This document shows positions 46,840 through 56,431 of a stretch of DNA of 64,000 nucleotides, in pieces. Under the pieces are notes generated by a model that saw only the letters and a list, made by a program, of their open reading frames with translations, made no database searches and was not told the origin of the DNA. Numbering within the stretch: position 1 is the first letter of the stretch; the number at the start of each line of letters is the position of its first letter. Made by a program: the position numbers and the translations under genes. The stretch is taken from positions 53,816-117,815 of the forward strand of contig NZ_JARGCS010000015.1 of the NCBI RefSeq assembly GCF_029193575.1. The letters run 5' to 3'. This DNA is from Pseudomonas entomophila. GTDB taxonomy: Bacteria; Pseudomonadota; Gammaproteobacteria; Pseudomonadales; Pseudomonadaceae.

Positions 46840-48057
46840 ATGGCTGTCGGTCTCGGTCCCCTGCCCACCCTGCACCCCGTTCCGGGTTTCGAACTCGGCA
46901 TCGCCTCCGCGGGCATCAAGCGCCCGGGGCGCAAGGATGTGGTGGTCATGCGTTGCGCCGAGGGCTCCAGCGTCGCAGGCGTGTTCACCCTCAACGCCTT
47001 CTGCGCGGCTCCGGTGATCCTGTCCAAGCAGCGCGTCCAGGGCACTGTGCGCTACCTGCTGACCAACACCGGCAACGCCAACGCTGGCACCGGCGCTCCC
47101 GGCCTGGCCGCTGCCGAGCGCACCTGTGCCAAGCTTGCCGAGTTGGCGGGGGTGCCGGCTGAGTCGGTGCTGCCGTTCTCCACGGGCGTGATTGGCGAGC
47201 CGCTGCCGGTCGAGAAGATCGAAGGCGCCCTGCAGGCCGCGCTGGACAACCTGTCCGAGAACAACTGGGCCGAAGCCGCCACCGGCATCATGACCACCGA
47301 CACCCTGCCCAAGGGCGCCAGCCGTCAGTTCCAGTTCGACGGCAAGACCATCACCGTCACCGGCATCAGCAAGGGTGCGGGCATGATCCGTCCGAACATG
47401 GCCACCATGCTTGGCTACATCGCCACCGACGCCAAGGTCGCCCCCCAGGTGCTCAAGGACCTGATGCTCGACGGCGCCAACAAGTCGTTCAACCGCATCA
47501 CCATCGACGGCGACACCTCGACCAACGACTGCTGCATGCTGATCGCCACGGGCAAGGCCGATGTGCCTGCGGTGACCGAGGCCCGCGGCGAGCTGTTCGA
47601 GGCGCTGAAGCAGGCGGTGTTCGACGTGTGCATGGAGGTGGCCCAGGCCATCGTGCGTGACGGCGAAGGCGCCACCAAGTTCGTCACCGTGCAGGTCAAC
47701 GGCGGCGGCAACCACCAGGAATGCCTGGACGTCGGCTACGCCGTGGCCCACTCGCCGCTGATCAAGACCGCGCTGTTCGCCTCCGACCCCAACTGGGGTC
47801 GCATCCTCGCCGCCGTTGGCCGTGCTGGCGTGCCGGCGCTGGATGTCAGCCTGATCGACGTGTACCTCGACAGCGTGTGCATCGCCAGCAAGGGCGGCCG
47901 CAGCCCGAGCTACACCGAGGAGCAAGGTTCGGCGGTGATGGCCCAGGAAGAGATCACCATCCGCATCGAGTTGGGCCGTGGCCAGTGCAGCGAAACCATC
48001 TGGACCACCGACCTGTCCCACGAGTATGTGAAGATCAACGCCGAATACCGCACCTGA
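46840..48057 (+). CDS. argJ: Bifunctional ornithine acetyltransferase/N-acetylglutamate synthase ArgJ
   Basis: A 405-residue enzyme of the cyclic arginine pathway: it moves acetyl from N-acetylornithine to glutamate. Self-cleavage occurs at the conserved MATML, whose threonine becomes the nucleophile ([17 protein letters not shown]). Other conserved parts: [13 protein letters not shown] and [19 protein letters not shown] 46840 lies seven bases after AGGAG (46828-46832). Confidence 0.96.
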   Translation: MAVGLGPLPTLHPVPGFELGIASAGIKRPGRKDVVVMRCAEGSSVAGVFTLNAFCAAPVILSKQRVQGTVRYLLTNTGNANAGTGAPGLAAAERTCAKLAELAGVPAESVLPFSTGVIGEPLPVEKIEGALQAALDNLSENNWAEAATGIMTTDTLPKGASRQFQFDGKTITVTGISKGAGMIRPNMATMLGYIATDAKVAPQVLKDLMLDGANKSFNRITIDGDTSTNDCCMLIATGKADVPAVTEARGELFEALKQAVFDVCMEVAQAIVRDGEGATKFVTVQVNGGGNHQECLDVGYAVAHSPLIKTALFASDPNWGRILAAVGRAGVPALDVSLIDVYLDSVCIASKGGRSPSYTEEQGSAVMAQEEITIRIELGRGQCSETIWTTDLSHEYVKINAEYRT

Positions 48058-48065
48058 TGTCCATC

Positions 48066-48169
48066 GGGGCCGCGTTGCGGCCCTATCGCGACACGAGGCC
48101 GCTCCCACATGGATGGCTCGCTGCCTGTGGGAGCGGCCTTGTGCCTCGAGAGGGGCGCATAGCGGCCCT
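48066..48169. repeat. BIME: two inverted REP elements between argJ and the GST gene
   Basis: GGGGCCGCGTTGCGGCCCTA and GAGGCCGCTCCCACA on the left (48066-48109) face TGTGGGAGCGGCCTTGTGCC and GGGGCGCATAGCGGCCCT on the right (48126-48169). It is closely related to the one at 46653. Confidence 0.8.
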
Positions 48170-48197
48170 CGCGTCCCAATCCAAAGGAGCCGCCCCC

Positions 48198-48830
48198 ATG
48201 AGCTACCACCTGATCATCGGCGACAAGCTGTATTCCTCTTGGTCGCTGCGCGGCGCCCTGGCCCTCGAATTGGCCGGCGTGCCCTACGACGAAACCCTGA
48301 TCAAGCTGAACCAGCCGGACACCCGCAAGCGCATCCTCGCTTACTCCGCCACCGGCAAAGTGCCGCTGCTCAAGACCGAGCACGGGGTCATCGCCGACTC
48401 CCTGGCGATCGCCGAGTACCTCAACGAACAGCACCCCGAGGCCCAGCTCTGGCCCGCCGACACCGTTGCCCGCGCCCAGGCGCGCTCGGCCTGCGCGCAG
48501 ATGCACAGCGGCTTTTTCGCCCTGCGCGGCGCCATGCCGTTCGACCTGTCGCGTGACGAGGCGCTGGAAAGCGTGCCCTTGGACGTGCAGGTGGACATCG
48601 ACCGCATCGTCGCGTTGTGGTCCGAGTGCCGCCTGGCGGCCAAGGACAGCGGCCCGTTCCTGTTCGGCCGAGCGACCCTCGCCGACGCCTTCTTCGCCCC
48701 GGTGGCCGTGCGCCTGCGCACCTACCGCGTTGAAGTGCCCGCTGAAGCGGCGGCGTACATCGAGACGGTCTACCACTGGCCAGCCTTCCAGGCCTGGCAG
48801 AAGGCTGGCCTGGCGGAGCGTGAAGGGTGA
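48198..48830 (+). CDS. Glutathione S-transferase
   Basis: A 210-residue protein. The N-terminal thioredoxin-like domain has the catalytic-serine sequence YSSWSLRGALALEL and the cis-proline/glutathione loop GKVPLLKTEHGVIADSLAIA; an all-helical C-terminal domain follows. It conjugates or reduces electrophiles; the substrate is not known. AAAGGAGC (48184-48191) precedes ATG 48198. It overlaps mutT by four bases. Confidence 0.9.
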   Translation: MSYHLIIGDKLYSSWSLRGALALELAGVPYDETLIKLNQPDTRKRILAYSATGKVPLLKTEHGVIADSLAIAEYLNEQHPEAQLWPADTVARAQARSACAQMHSGFFALRGAMPFDLSRDEALESVPLDVQVDIDRIVALWSECRLAAKDSGPFLFGRATLADAFFAPVAVRLRTYRVEVPAEAAAYIETVYHWPAFQAWQKAGLAEREG

Positions 48831-49771
48831 AGCGGGTTCATGTAGCGGCAGCGGTCATTCGCGGCGCGGACGGCCGTATCCTCATTGCCCGCCGTGCCGA
48901 TACTCAACACCAGGGCGGCTTGTGGGAGTTCCCCGGTGGCAAGGTGGAGGAGGGTGAGGCCGTCGAGGCGGCGCTGGCCCGTGAGCTGCGTGAGGAGCTG
49001 GGCATCGAGGTCAACGGCTCGCGGCCGCTGATCAAGGTCAGCCACGACTATGCGGACAAGCAAGTGCTGCTGGACGTGCGTGAAGTCAACGCATTCAGTG
49101 GCGAGCCCCATGGCGCCGAGGGCCAGCCGCTGGCCTGGGTGACGCCAAGGGACCTGGGGCAGTATGAATTCCCCGAGGCCAACAAACCGATCGTGGCCGC
49201 CGCGCGCCTGCCGGACCAGTACCTGATCACCCCGGACGGCCTGGACGTGCCCGAGCTGCTGCGCGGCATCCAGAAAGCGATTGCCGCCGGCATTCGGTTG
49301 ATCCAACTGCGCGCGCCGGACATGTACGACCCCAAGTACCGCGACGTGGCGGTGGATGCGGTGGGGCTGTGCGCCGGCAAGGCCCAGTTGATGCTCAAGG
49401 GGCCATTGGAATGGCTGGGGGATTTCCCCTCGGCTGGCTGGCACCTGACCGCGGCCCAGTTGCGTAAGTACGCTGCCAAGGGGCGGCCGTTCCCCAAGGA
49501 GCGCTGGTTGGCGGCATCGTGCCACAGTGTCGAGGAGCTGGCGTTGGCCGAGCAGATGGGGGTGGATTTCGTCACCCTGTCGCCCGTGCAGGCGACCCAG
49601 ACCCACCCCGAGGCGGTGCCACTGGGGTGGGAGGCGGCGCAGCAGGCGATCGCCGGGTTCAACCAACCGGTGTTCCTGCTGGGCGGAGTCGGGCCTGGGG
49701 AGCGTGAGCGTGCCTGGGCGGTGGGGGCGCAGGGGGTGGCGGGTATTCGGGCGTTTTGGCCTGAGGGCTGA
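48827..49771 (+). CDS. mutT: Nudix hydrolase MutT fused to a thiamine-phosphate-synthase-like domain
   Basis: A 314-residue two-domain protein. Residues 1-130 form a MutT Nudix domain: GGLWEFPGGKVEEGE and RELREELGIEV together make the Nudix box, and the family removes 8-oxo-dGTP. Residues about 135-314 resemble ThiE (LLRGIQKAIAAGIRLIQLRA, FVTLSPVQATQTHP, FLLGGVGP) but the thiamine-specific residues were not checked. The start is GTG 48827. The fusion is normal for Pseudomonas; the role of the second half is unclear. Confidence 0.93.
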   Translation: MKRVHVAAAVIRGADGRILIARRADTQHQGGLWEFPGGKVEEGEAVEAALARELREELGIEVNGSRPLIKVSHDYADKQVLLDVREVNAFSGEPHGAEGQPLAWVTPRDLGQYEFPEANKPIVAAARLPDQYLITPDGLDVPELLRGIQKAIAAGIRLIQLRAPDMYDPKYRDVAVDAVGLCAGKAQLMLKGPLEWLGDFPSAGWHLTAAQLRKYAAKGRPFPKERWLAASCHSVEELALAEQMGVDFVTLSPVQATQTHPEAVPLGWEAAQQAIAGFNQPVFLLGGVGPGERERAWAVGAQGVAGIRAFWPEG

Positions 49772-49794
49772 GCGTCGCTGTGCGGCTGATGGCC

Positions 49795-49870
49795 CTATCG
49801 CGGGGCAAGCCCGCTCCTACAGGCACGGCGCCAGCGCTGCTCTTGTAGGGGCGGGCTTGCCCCGCGATTG
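49795..49870. repeat. Inverted REP pair between mutT and the adenosyltransferase gene
   Basis: CTATCGCGGGGCAAGCCCGC (from 49795) with its inverse GCGGGCTTGCCCCGCGAT (49851-49868), spaced by about 30 bases. It lies between convergent genes and could end both transcripts. Confidence 0.8.
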
Positions 49871-49876
49871 CGATCG

Positions 49877-50443
49877 TCAGGCCTGCGGTTTGGCGGCGGG
49901 TTGCCACAGCACTTCGGCCACCCCCTGGCGGCGGCCGATGATCCTTGCCGCGACGAACAGCAGGTCGGACAAGCGGTTGATGTAGGCCAACCCCACCCCT
50001 GCCAGCGGCTCCAGCGCATTCAACTGCTGGCAGCGCCGCTCGGCGGCCCGCGCCTGGCTGCGGCACACATGCGCCTGGGCCACCAGCGCCGAGCCGCTGG
50101 GCAGGATGAAGTTCTTCAGCGGCCCCAACTCCTCGTTCCAACGGTCGATAGCCGCCTCCAGGCGTTCCACCTCGGTTTGGTCGAGCGCCTGATAGCTGGG
50201 CATGGCCAGTTCACCGCCCAGGTCGAACAGGCGGTGCTGACAGGGCGCCAGTACCGCGCTCACCTCGCCCAACCGCTGTTCCTCCAGGCCGGCCAGCAGC
50301 AACCCCAGCTGGCTGTTGAGGCTGTCCACCTCGCCGATCGCTTCGATGCGCGGGTGGTCCTTGGGCACTCGGCGCCCATCGCCCAGGCCGGTCTCGCCCT
50401 GGTCGCCGGTGCGGGTGTAGATCTTCGACAGGCGATAGCCCAT
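49877..50443 (-). CDS. Cob(I)yrinic acid a,c-diamide adenosyltransferase, PduO type
   Basis: A 188-residue trimeric enzyme that moves the adenosyl group of ATP to cob(I)alamin. The ATP-binding motif is YTRTGDQGETGLGDG near the start; the conserved arginines lie in CRSQARAAERRC, and YINRLSDLLFVAAR is typical of the family. It follows the histidine kinase on the same strand with one base between them. Confidence 0.92.
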   Translation of the reverse strand: MGYRLSKIYTRTGDQGETGLGDGRRVPKDHPRIEAIGEVDSLNSQLGLLLAGLEEQRLGEVSAVLAPCQHRLFDLGGELAMPSYQALDQTEVERLEAAIDRWNEELGPLKNFILPSGSALVAQAHVCRSQARAAERRCQQLNALEPLAGVGLAYINRLSDLLFVAARIIGRRQGVAEVLWQPAAKPQA

Positions 50444-50444
50444 G

Positions 50445-52475
50445 TCATGCCTCCGTCTTCGCCGGGGCGGCCTGCCCCGGCTGGTTCAGGGGCAGGCGCA
50501 GGGTGAAGCAGGTGCCCTGGCCGGGGGTGGAGTGCACCTCCATCTGCCCCTTGTGGTTGTTGGTGATGATGAAATACGACACCGACAGGCCAAGCCCGGT
50601 GCCCTGGCCGATTTCCTTGGTGGTGAAGAATGGCTCGAAGGTGCGCTTGCGCACCGCCTCGGGCATGCCCACGCCGTTGTCCTCGACCTGGATCTCCGCC
50701 CACGGCGGGTTGAGCCGGGTGCGCAGGGTAATGCGCCCCGGCTCGCTCGGGCGCGGACGCTGGTGGATGGCCTGGGCAGCGTTCTTCAACAGGTTCAGCA
50801 GCACCTGCTCCAGCTCGTTGGCAGTGCAGGGCACCGGTCCCAGCTCGGGGTCGAACTGGCGCACGATGGCCTGGCCCTTGAAGTCGAAGCCGATGGTCAA
50901 GTCGAAGTCGTTGCCAGCGATCTCCACGGCCTGGTCGATCAGCGCCGGCAGGTCGCAGGGCGCCAACTGGCGGTTGCTGCGGCGGCTGAAACTGAGCATG
51001 TGGGTGACGATCTTCGCCGCCCGCGCGCCGGCCTGCTGGATGCCGTCGAGTAACTGCGGCACTTCGCGGCTTTCCAGGTAGCGGTTGACGCTGGGCAGGT
51101 CCAGGCCCTGCTCGTTGGCCTGCTCCTGGTTGCGCGGCAGCTCCGGCGACAGGCGCCTGCGGATATTCTGCACATTGTGCAGGATCGCCCCCAACGGGTT
51201 GTTGATCTCGTGGGCCATGCCCGCGGCCAGGCCGCCGACCGAGAGCATCTTCTCCGACTGCACCATCATCTCTTCCAACGACAGGCGCTGGGTGATGTCG
51301 TCGATGCGAATCACCACACCGCGCCCGCCGCCGCCCATCAGTGGGTAGAAGGTCAGGGCATAGTGGCGCGCATCGTCGCCCTTGGGCCACGTCACCCGCT
51401 CGATCTTCGCCACGCGGTGCTTCTCGACGCTTTCCTTGAGCTGGGGCAAGAACGGCTTGAGTGGCTCGAAGGCGATGAAGATCGGCTGGTTCAGGGCCTC
51501 GTCCAGCGGCGTGCCGGAGAGCACCGTGGCCTCGTGGTTCCATTGGGTGACGTAGAGCTGTTCGTCGAGGGCGATCAGCGCCGAGGGCATGGAGTCGATG
51601 ATGCTGTTCAGGTAGTTCTGAAAGCCCGTGAGCTTCTTCTCGATCTTGCTGCGCACCTGGACTTCCAGCTCCAGCTTGCGGTTGGTATAGCGGGTTTCCT
51701 CGGCCAGGCCCTGGGCCTGGTCGTAGGCCGACTGGAATTCGTCGCGGGTGCGCTTGAGCTGCTGCTCGCGCGCCTCGATGCGCGACAGCATGGTGTTGAA
51801 CGCCTCGGCCAGGCTGCCGATCTCGTCATCGTTGCCACGCTGGGCGCGCAGGGCGTAGCTCTCTTCACGGGTGACCTGGCGCGAGAGCTCCTCGAGGCGG
51901 TTGATCGGCTGGGTGATCAGGCGCTTGATCTGCCGGGCGATGACGATCCACAGCAGGACGCTGAACACCAGGATCGCCAGGCTGGCGGACAGGGTGCCGG
52001 TGTAGAACGCGGTGGGCAGTTCGCTGCTGGCCACCAGCAGCAGGTGCGCCGGTGGGGTGCCGGGGCGCGGCAGGGCGATCAACTGGGTGCTGCGAAACTC
52101 CATCAGCCGCCAGCCCTCGATGTTGCGAAAGCGCTTGGGCAGCGCCAGCGGCTCGCCGTGCTGCAACTGGGCGAGCATGCGCCCGTCGCTGCCGTACAGC
52201 GCGGCGGCACGCAGCGGGGAGTAGCTGTCGAGTTCCTTGAGCAGGGCGCTGGCGGTTTCCGGCGAGTCGCCGGCGCGGCTCGACAGCTGCGGGTTGGACA
52301 CCAGCCGGCCGATCGTCTGCAGGGCCTGGGGGGCCATGCTTTCCTGGGTGATCCAGTAGGCGGCGCTGATGAACGCCAGGTTGGCCACCAGCAAGATGGT
52401 CACCAGCAGCACCAGCAGGGCCGCCAGCAGTTTCTGCCCGACCGGGAGGTTGTCCAGGCGTTGGCGCAGTGTCAT
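50445..52475 (-). CDS. Sensor histidine kinase with HAMP and PAS domains
   Basis: A 676-residue membrane kinase. Helix 1 near residues 15-40, periplasmic domain to about 160, helix 2 near 165-183, HAMP to about 235, a coiled coil, a PAS domain near 285-390 (IDSMPSALIALDEQLYVTQW), then the H box AAGMAHEINNPLGAI with His422, the N box LLNLLKNAAQAI and G boxes EDNGVGMPE and GTGLGLSVSYFI. No response regulator is encoded next to it. ATG 52475 is preferred over a TTG two codons upstream. The signal is unknown. Confidence 0.92.
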   Translation of the reverse strand: MTLRQRLDNLPVGQKLLAALLVLLVTILLVANLAFISAAYWITQESMAPQALQTIGRLVSNPQLSSRAGDSPETASALLKELDSYSPLRAAALYGSDGRMLAQLQHGEPLALPKRFRNIEGWRLMEFRSTQLIALPRPGTPPAHLLLVASSELPTAFYTGTLSASLAILVFSVLLWIVIARQIKRLITQPINRLEELSRQVTREESYALRAQRGNDDEIGSLAEAFNTMLSRIEAREQQLKRTRDEFQSAYDQAQGLAEETRYTNRKLELEVQVRSKIEKKLTGFQNYLNSIIDSMPSALIALDEQLYVTQWNHEATVLSGTPLDEALNQPIFIAFEPLKPFLPQLKESVEKHRVAKIERVTWPKGDDARHYALTFYPLMGGGGRGVVIRIDDITQRLSLEEMMVQSEKMLSVGGLAAGMAHEINNPLGAILHNVQNIRRRLSPELPRNQEQANEQGLDLPSVNRYLESREVPQLLDGIQQAGARAAKIVTHMLSFSRRSNRQLAPCDLPALIDQAVEIAGNDFDLTIGFDFKGQAIVRQFDPELGPVPCTANELEQVLLNLLKNAAQAIHQRPRPSEPGRITLRTRLNPPWAEIQVEDNGVGMPEAVRKRTFEPFFTTKEIGQGTGLGLSVSYFIITNNHKGQMEVHSTPGQGTCFTLRLPLNQPGQAAPAKTEA

Positions 52476-52511
52476 GGGCAAGGCGGTGTCCGTGTCGGTT
52501 GAAGGGCAGGG

Positions 52512-53515
<1,004 letters not shown>

Positions 53516-53526
53516 GGAGAACCCCC

Positions 53527-54012
53527 ATGCCTTCGTTCGACGTGGTATCGGAACTGGACAAGCACGAAGTGCAGAACGCCGTCGACAACGCCATCAAGGA
53601 CCTCGACCGCCGTTACGACCTCAAGGGCAAAGGCACCTTCGAGTTCAAGGACAAGGAGCAGACCGTGCTGCTGACCGCCGAGGAGGAGTTCCAACTCGAG
53701 GCCATGCTGGAAATCCTGCGCCTGGCGCTGGTCAAGCGCAAGATCGACGTCAAATGCCTGGAAACCAAGGACCCCTACGCCTCGGGCAAGGAAAAGAAAC
53801 AGGAAGCCAAGTTCCGCGAAGGCATCGACAAGGACCTGGCGAAAAAGATCGTCGCCACCATCAAGGATGCCAAGCTCAAGGTCCAGGCTGCCATCCAGGG
53901 CGAGCAGGTACGCGTCACCGGCAAGAAGCGCGACGACCTGCAGGAAGCCATCGCCCTGCTGCGCACCAAGGAATTCGACATGCCGCTGCAGTACAACAAC
54001 TTCCGCGACTGA
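53527..54012 (+). CDS. yajQ: YajQ family cyclic-di-GMP-binding protein
   Basis: A 161-residue protein with two similar ferredoxin-like halves: [20 protein letters not shown] at the start and [20 protein letters not shown] in the second half, ending LQYNNFRD. Members bind nucleotides, and in Xanthomonas and Pseudomonas some bind cyclic di-GMP and act with transcription factors. ATG 53527 has GGAG eight bases before it. Confidence 0.95.
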   Translation: MPSFDVVSELDKHEVQNAVDNAIKDLDRRYDLKGKGTFEFKDKEQTVLLTAEEEFQLEAMLEILRLALVKRKIDVKCLETKDPYASGKEKKQEAKFREGIDKDLAKKIVATIKDAKLKVQAAIQGEQVRVTGKKRDDLQEAIALLRTKEFDMPLQYNNFRD

Positions 54013-54127
54013 CCGCTTGCACGCAGGAACCTTGATGGCGCAGTGATGTCCATCGCTTCCTGCAGCCGTGTAATGCTTCGCGGCCTGTTTTACCGTTGTG
54101 CGTGCCATTCGACATCAGGAGATGAAC

Positions 54128-54967
54128 ATGGATTTGAACGCCGAAGTCGATCAACTGGTCCGCCAGTCGCAGACCTGGGTCCCCTTGATCATGGAATACG
54201 GCAGCCGGGTGCTGCTGGCACTGCTGACTCTGGCCATCGGCTGGTGGATCATCAACAAGGTCAGCGCCCGCCTGGGCAAACTGGTTGGCCTGCGCGCCGA
54301 CGTGGCGCTGCAAGGCTTCATCAGCACCCTGGCCAACATCATCCTCAAGGTCCTGCTGTTGGTCAGCGTGGCGTCGATGATCGGCATCGAGACCACCTCG
54401 TTCGTCGCCGCCATCGGTGCCGCGGGCCTGGCCATCGGCCTGGCCTTGCAGGGCAGCCTGGCGAACTTCGCCGGGGGCGTGCTGATCCTGATGTTCCGCC
54501 CGTTCCGCATTGGTGACTGGATCGAGGCGCAGGGTGTATCCGGTACCGTGGACAGCATCCAGATCTTCCACACCGTGCTGCGCACCGGCGACAACAAGAC
54601 AGTGATCATGCCCAACGGCAGCCTGTCCAACGGCATCATCACCAACACCAACCGCCAGCCGACGCGCAAGGTGGTGTTCGATGTCGGCGTCGACTACGAG
54701 GCCGACCTGCAGAAGGCGCGCAACGTACTGCTGGAGTTGGCGCAGGACCCGCGCGTGCTGGCCGACCCTGCGCCGCAGGCGGTGGTGGCGACCCTGGGCG
54801 ACAGTTCGATCACCGTATCGCTGCGCCTGTGGACCAAGACCGCCGACTACTGGGACGTGGTGTTCATGCTCAACGAGCATGCCCGTGATCGGCTCAAGGC
54901 CGAGGGCATCGACATTCCGTTCCCGCAGCGGGTGATCCGCGTGGTGCAGGAGACGGTGGCGCAGTAA
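54128..54967 (+). CDS. Small-conductance mechanosensitive channel (MscS family)
   Basis: A 279-residue channel with three helices (VLLALLTLAIGWWIIN; ILKVLLLVSVASMIG; then the pore helix GLAIGLALQGSLANFAGGV) and the cytoplasmic beta domain beginning FRIGDWIEAQGVSGTVDSIQ. It opens under membrane tension and releases solutes during osmotic downshock. AGGAG (54117-54121) sits six bases before ATG 54128; a closer ATG at 54122 directly abuts it and is unlikely. Confidence 0.94.
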   Translation: MDLNAEVDQLVRQSQTWVPLIMEYGSRVLLALLTLAIGWWIINKVSARLGKLVGLRADVALQGFISTLANIILKVLLLVSVASMIGIETTSFVAAIGAAGLAIGLALQGSLANFAGGVLILMFRPFRIGDWIEAQGVSGTVDSIQIFHTVLRTGDNKTVIMPNGSLSNGIITNTNRQPTRKVVFDVGVDYEADLQKARNVLLELAQDPRVLADPAPQAVVATLGDSSITVSLRLWTKTADYWDVVFMLNEHARDRLKAEGIDIPFPQRVIRVVQETVAQ

Positions 54968-54981
54968 GACCGCGGCACCGC

Positions 54982-55041
54982 CATCGCGGGGCAAGCCCGC
55001 CCCTACCGAGATTTCTGTAGGGGCGGGCTTGCCCCGCGATG
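54982..55041. repeat. Perfect inverted REP pair
   Basis: A 25-bp arm (54982-55006, CATCGCGGGGCAAGCCCGCC at its start) and its exact inverse (55017-55041) around a ten-base loop. It follows the mscS stop and probably ends that transcript. Confidence 0.9.
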
Positions 55042-55124
55042 CTTTCCCCCCCCTTACACTTGTTCACAGCCAGCCGCCGTCATTTCTGGCATACAAGCTG
55101 CCCCGATACCGTCTGAACGCCATC

Positions 55125-56356
55125 ATGAAACCTCTGCTTTACATCACCCCCCTCAGAGCCCTGTTGTTCGGCCTGACCCTGGCCTTGTTCGAGCTGCTGA
55201 CCTACCTCGCCAGTGACGCCGTCATGCCGGCGATGCCGACGGTGGTCGAGCACCTGAACGCCAGCCCGGAGTACATCCCCCATGCGCTCAACCTGTACCT
55301 GCTCGGCGGTGTGCTGCTGCAATGGCTGATCGGTCCGCTGGCCGACCGCTATGGCCGTCGCCCGCTGCTGCTGGGCGGCTGCGCCTTCTTTGGCCTGGCA
55401 TGCCTGGCGACGTTCTGGGTGCACGACATCGGCCTGTTCAACCTGCTGCGCCTGCTACAGGGCATTGGCCTGGGCTTTGTGGTCACGGTCAGTTACCCGG
55501 CACTGAACGAGGCTTTCAGCGAGGCGGACGCGGTGCGCATGATGGCGCTGCTGGCCAATATCGCCTTGCTCTCGCCGCTGCTCGGGCCGTTGGTGGGCAC
55601 CTTGATGCTGCAATGGCTGGACTGGCGCTGGCTGTTCGTGGCCTTCGCCGTCGGCGCGGTGTTGACCTTCGTGCTGCTGCAGCGCTTCATGCCCGAGACC
55701 CTGGGCGTGGAGCGGCGCGACGGCTCGCGCCTGCCGTTCACGCCAATCCACCTATTGCCCTTGCTGAACTGCTGAGCAACCGACGTTTCGTCGCCGGCAG
55801 CGCGGCGTTGGGGCTGGTGGGCCTGCCACTGATCGGCTGGATCGGGCTGTCGCCGGTGCTGTTGATCCATGACGAAGGGTTGAGCACCATGGACTACGCG
55901 CTCTGGCAGCTGCCGGTGTTCGGCGGGTTGATCCTTGGCAACCTGATCATCAACCGCATCGCCGATCGCCACCCGTTGCCCAGCCTGGTGCGCGGAGCGC
56001 TGTGGCCATACCTGGCGGGGCTCTGCTTGATGGTGGTGGCGACCTGGTACTGGACGACGGTGCCGAGCGTTGTGGCGGGGATGTCGCTGTACGCCTTGGG
56101 GCTCGGGGTGGCCAACGCGGTGCTGTACCGCATGACGCTGTTCTCCAGCGAGCAGAGCAAGGGCCTGGTGTCGGCGATGCTGGGGATGATCACCATCGCC
56201 CTGCTGGGGCTTGGGGGCGCGCTGCTGGCGATGCTGGGGGCGGGGGCGAGCTTGCTGCATTTCGCCCTGTTGGCCGGTGTGGCCGGGGCATTGGCGCTGT
56301 GGCCTTTGTGGTTCGTGGTAGGCGGACGGCCAGGAGAAGGGGCGGTGGCGCAGTAA
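55125..56356 (+). pseudogene. MdfA/Cmr-like multidrug transporter (MFS), frameshifted
   Basis: A 12-helix drug/proton antiporter split over two frames. The first frame, from ATG 55125, covers about 216 residues (LALFELLTYLASDAVMPAMP, then LADRYGRRPLLLGG, an MFS motif A) and stops at 55775. The second half continues in another frame (LAELLSNRRFVAGSAALGLV) to 56356. The halves join as in MdfA if one base is missing between about 55740 and 55765. No slippery heptamer is seen there, so this is a broken gene or a sequencing error rather than programmed shifting. Confidence 0.85.
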
Positions 56357-56364
56357 GGGATTGC

Positions 56365-56420
56365 TCTGTGCCGGCCACGGTATGTGTAGCGGGCTTGCCC
56401 CGCGACAGGGCCGGCACAGA
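56365..56420. repeat. REP-containing inverted repeat
   Basis: TCTGTGCCGGCC (56365-56376) pairs exactly with GGCCGGCACAGA (56409-56420), enclosing a REP core GCGGGCTTGCCCCGC. It lies between the convergent transporter remnant and ampG. Confidence 0.75.
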
Positions 56421-56431
56421 ATGCAGCAACC

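Noticed and set aside
46789..48108. A 439-residue open frame antisense to argJ
   Set aside because: Same mirror-frame composition; argJ is well supported by its motifs.
55740..55775. Programmed -1 frameshift in the MdfA-like gene
   Set aside because: No slippery heptamer or downstream structure is visible at the junction; a lost base explains it better.
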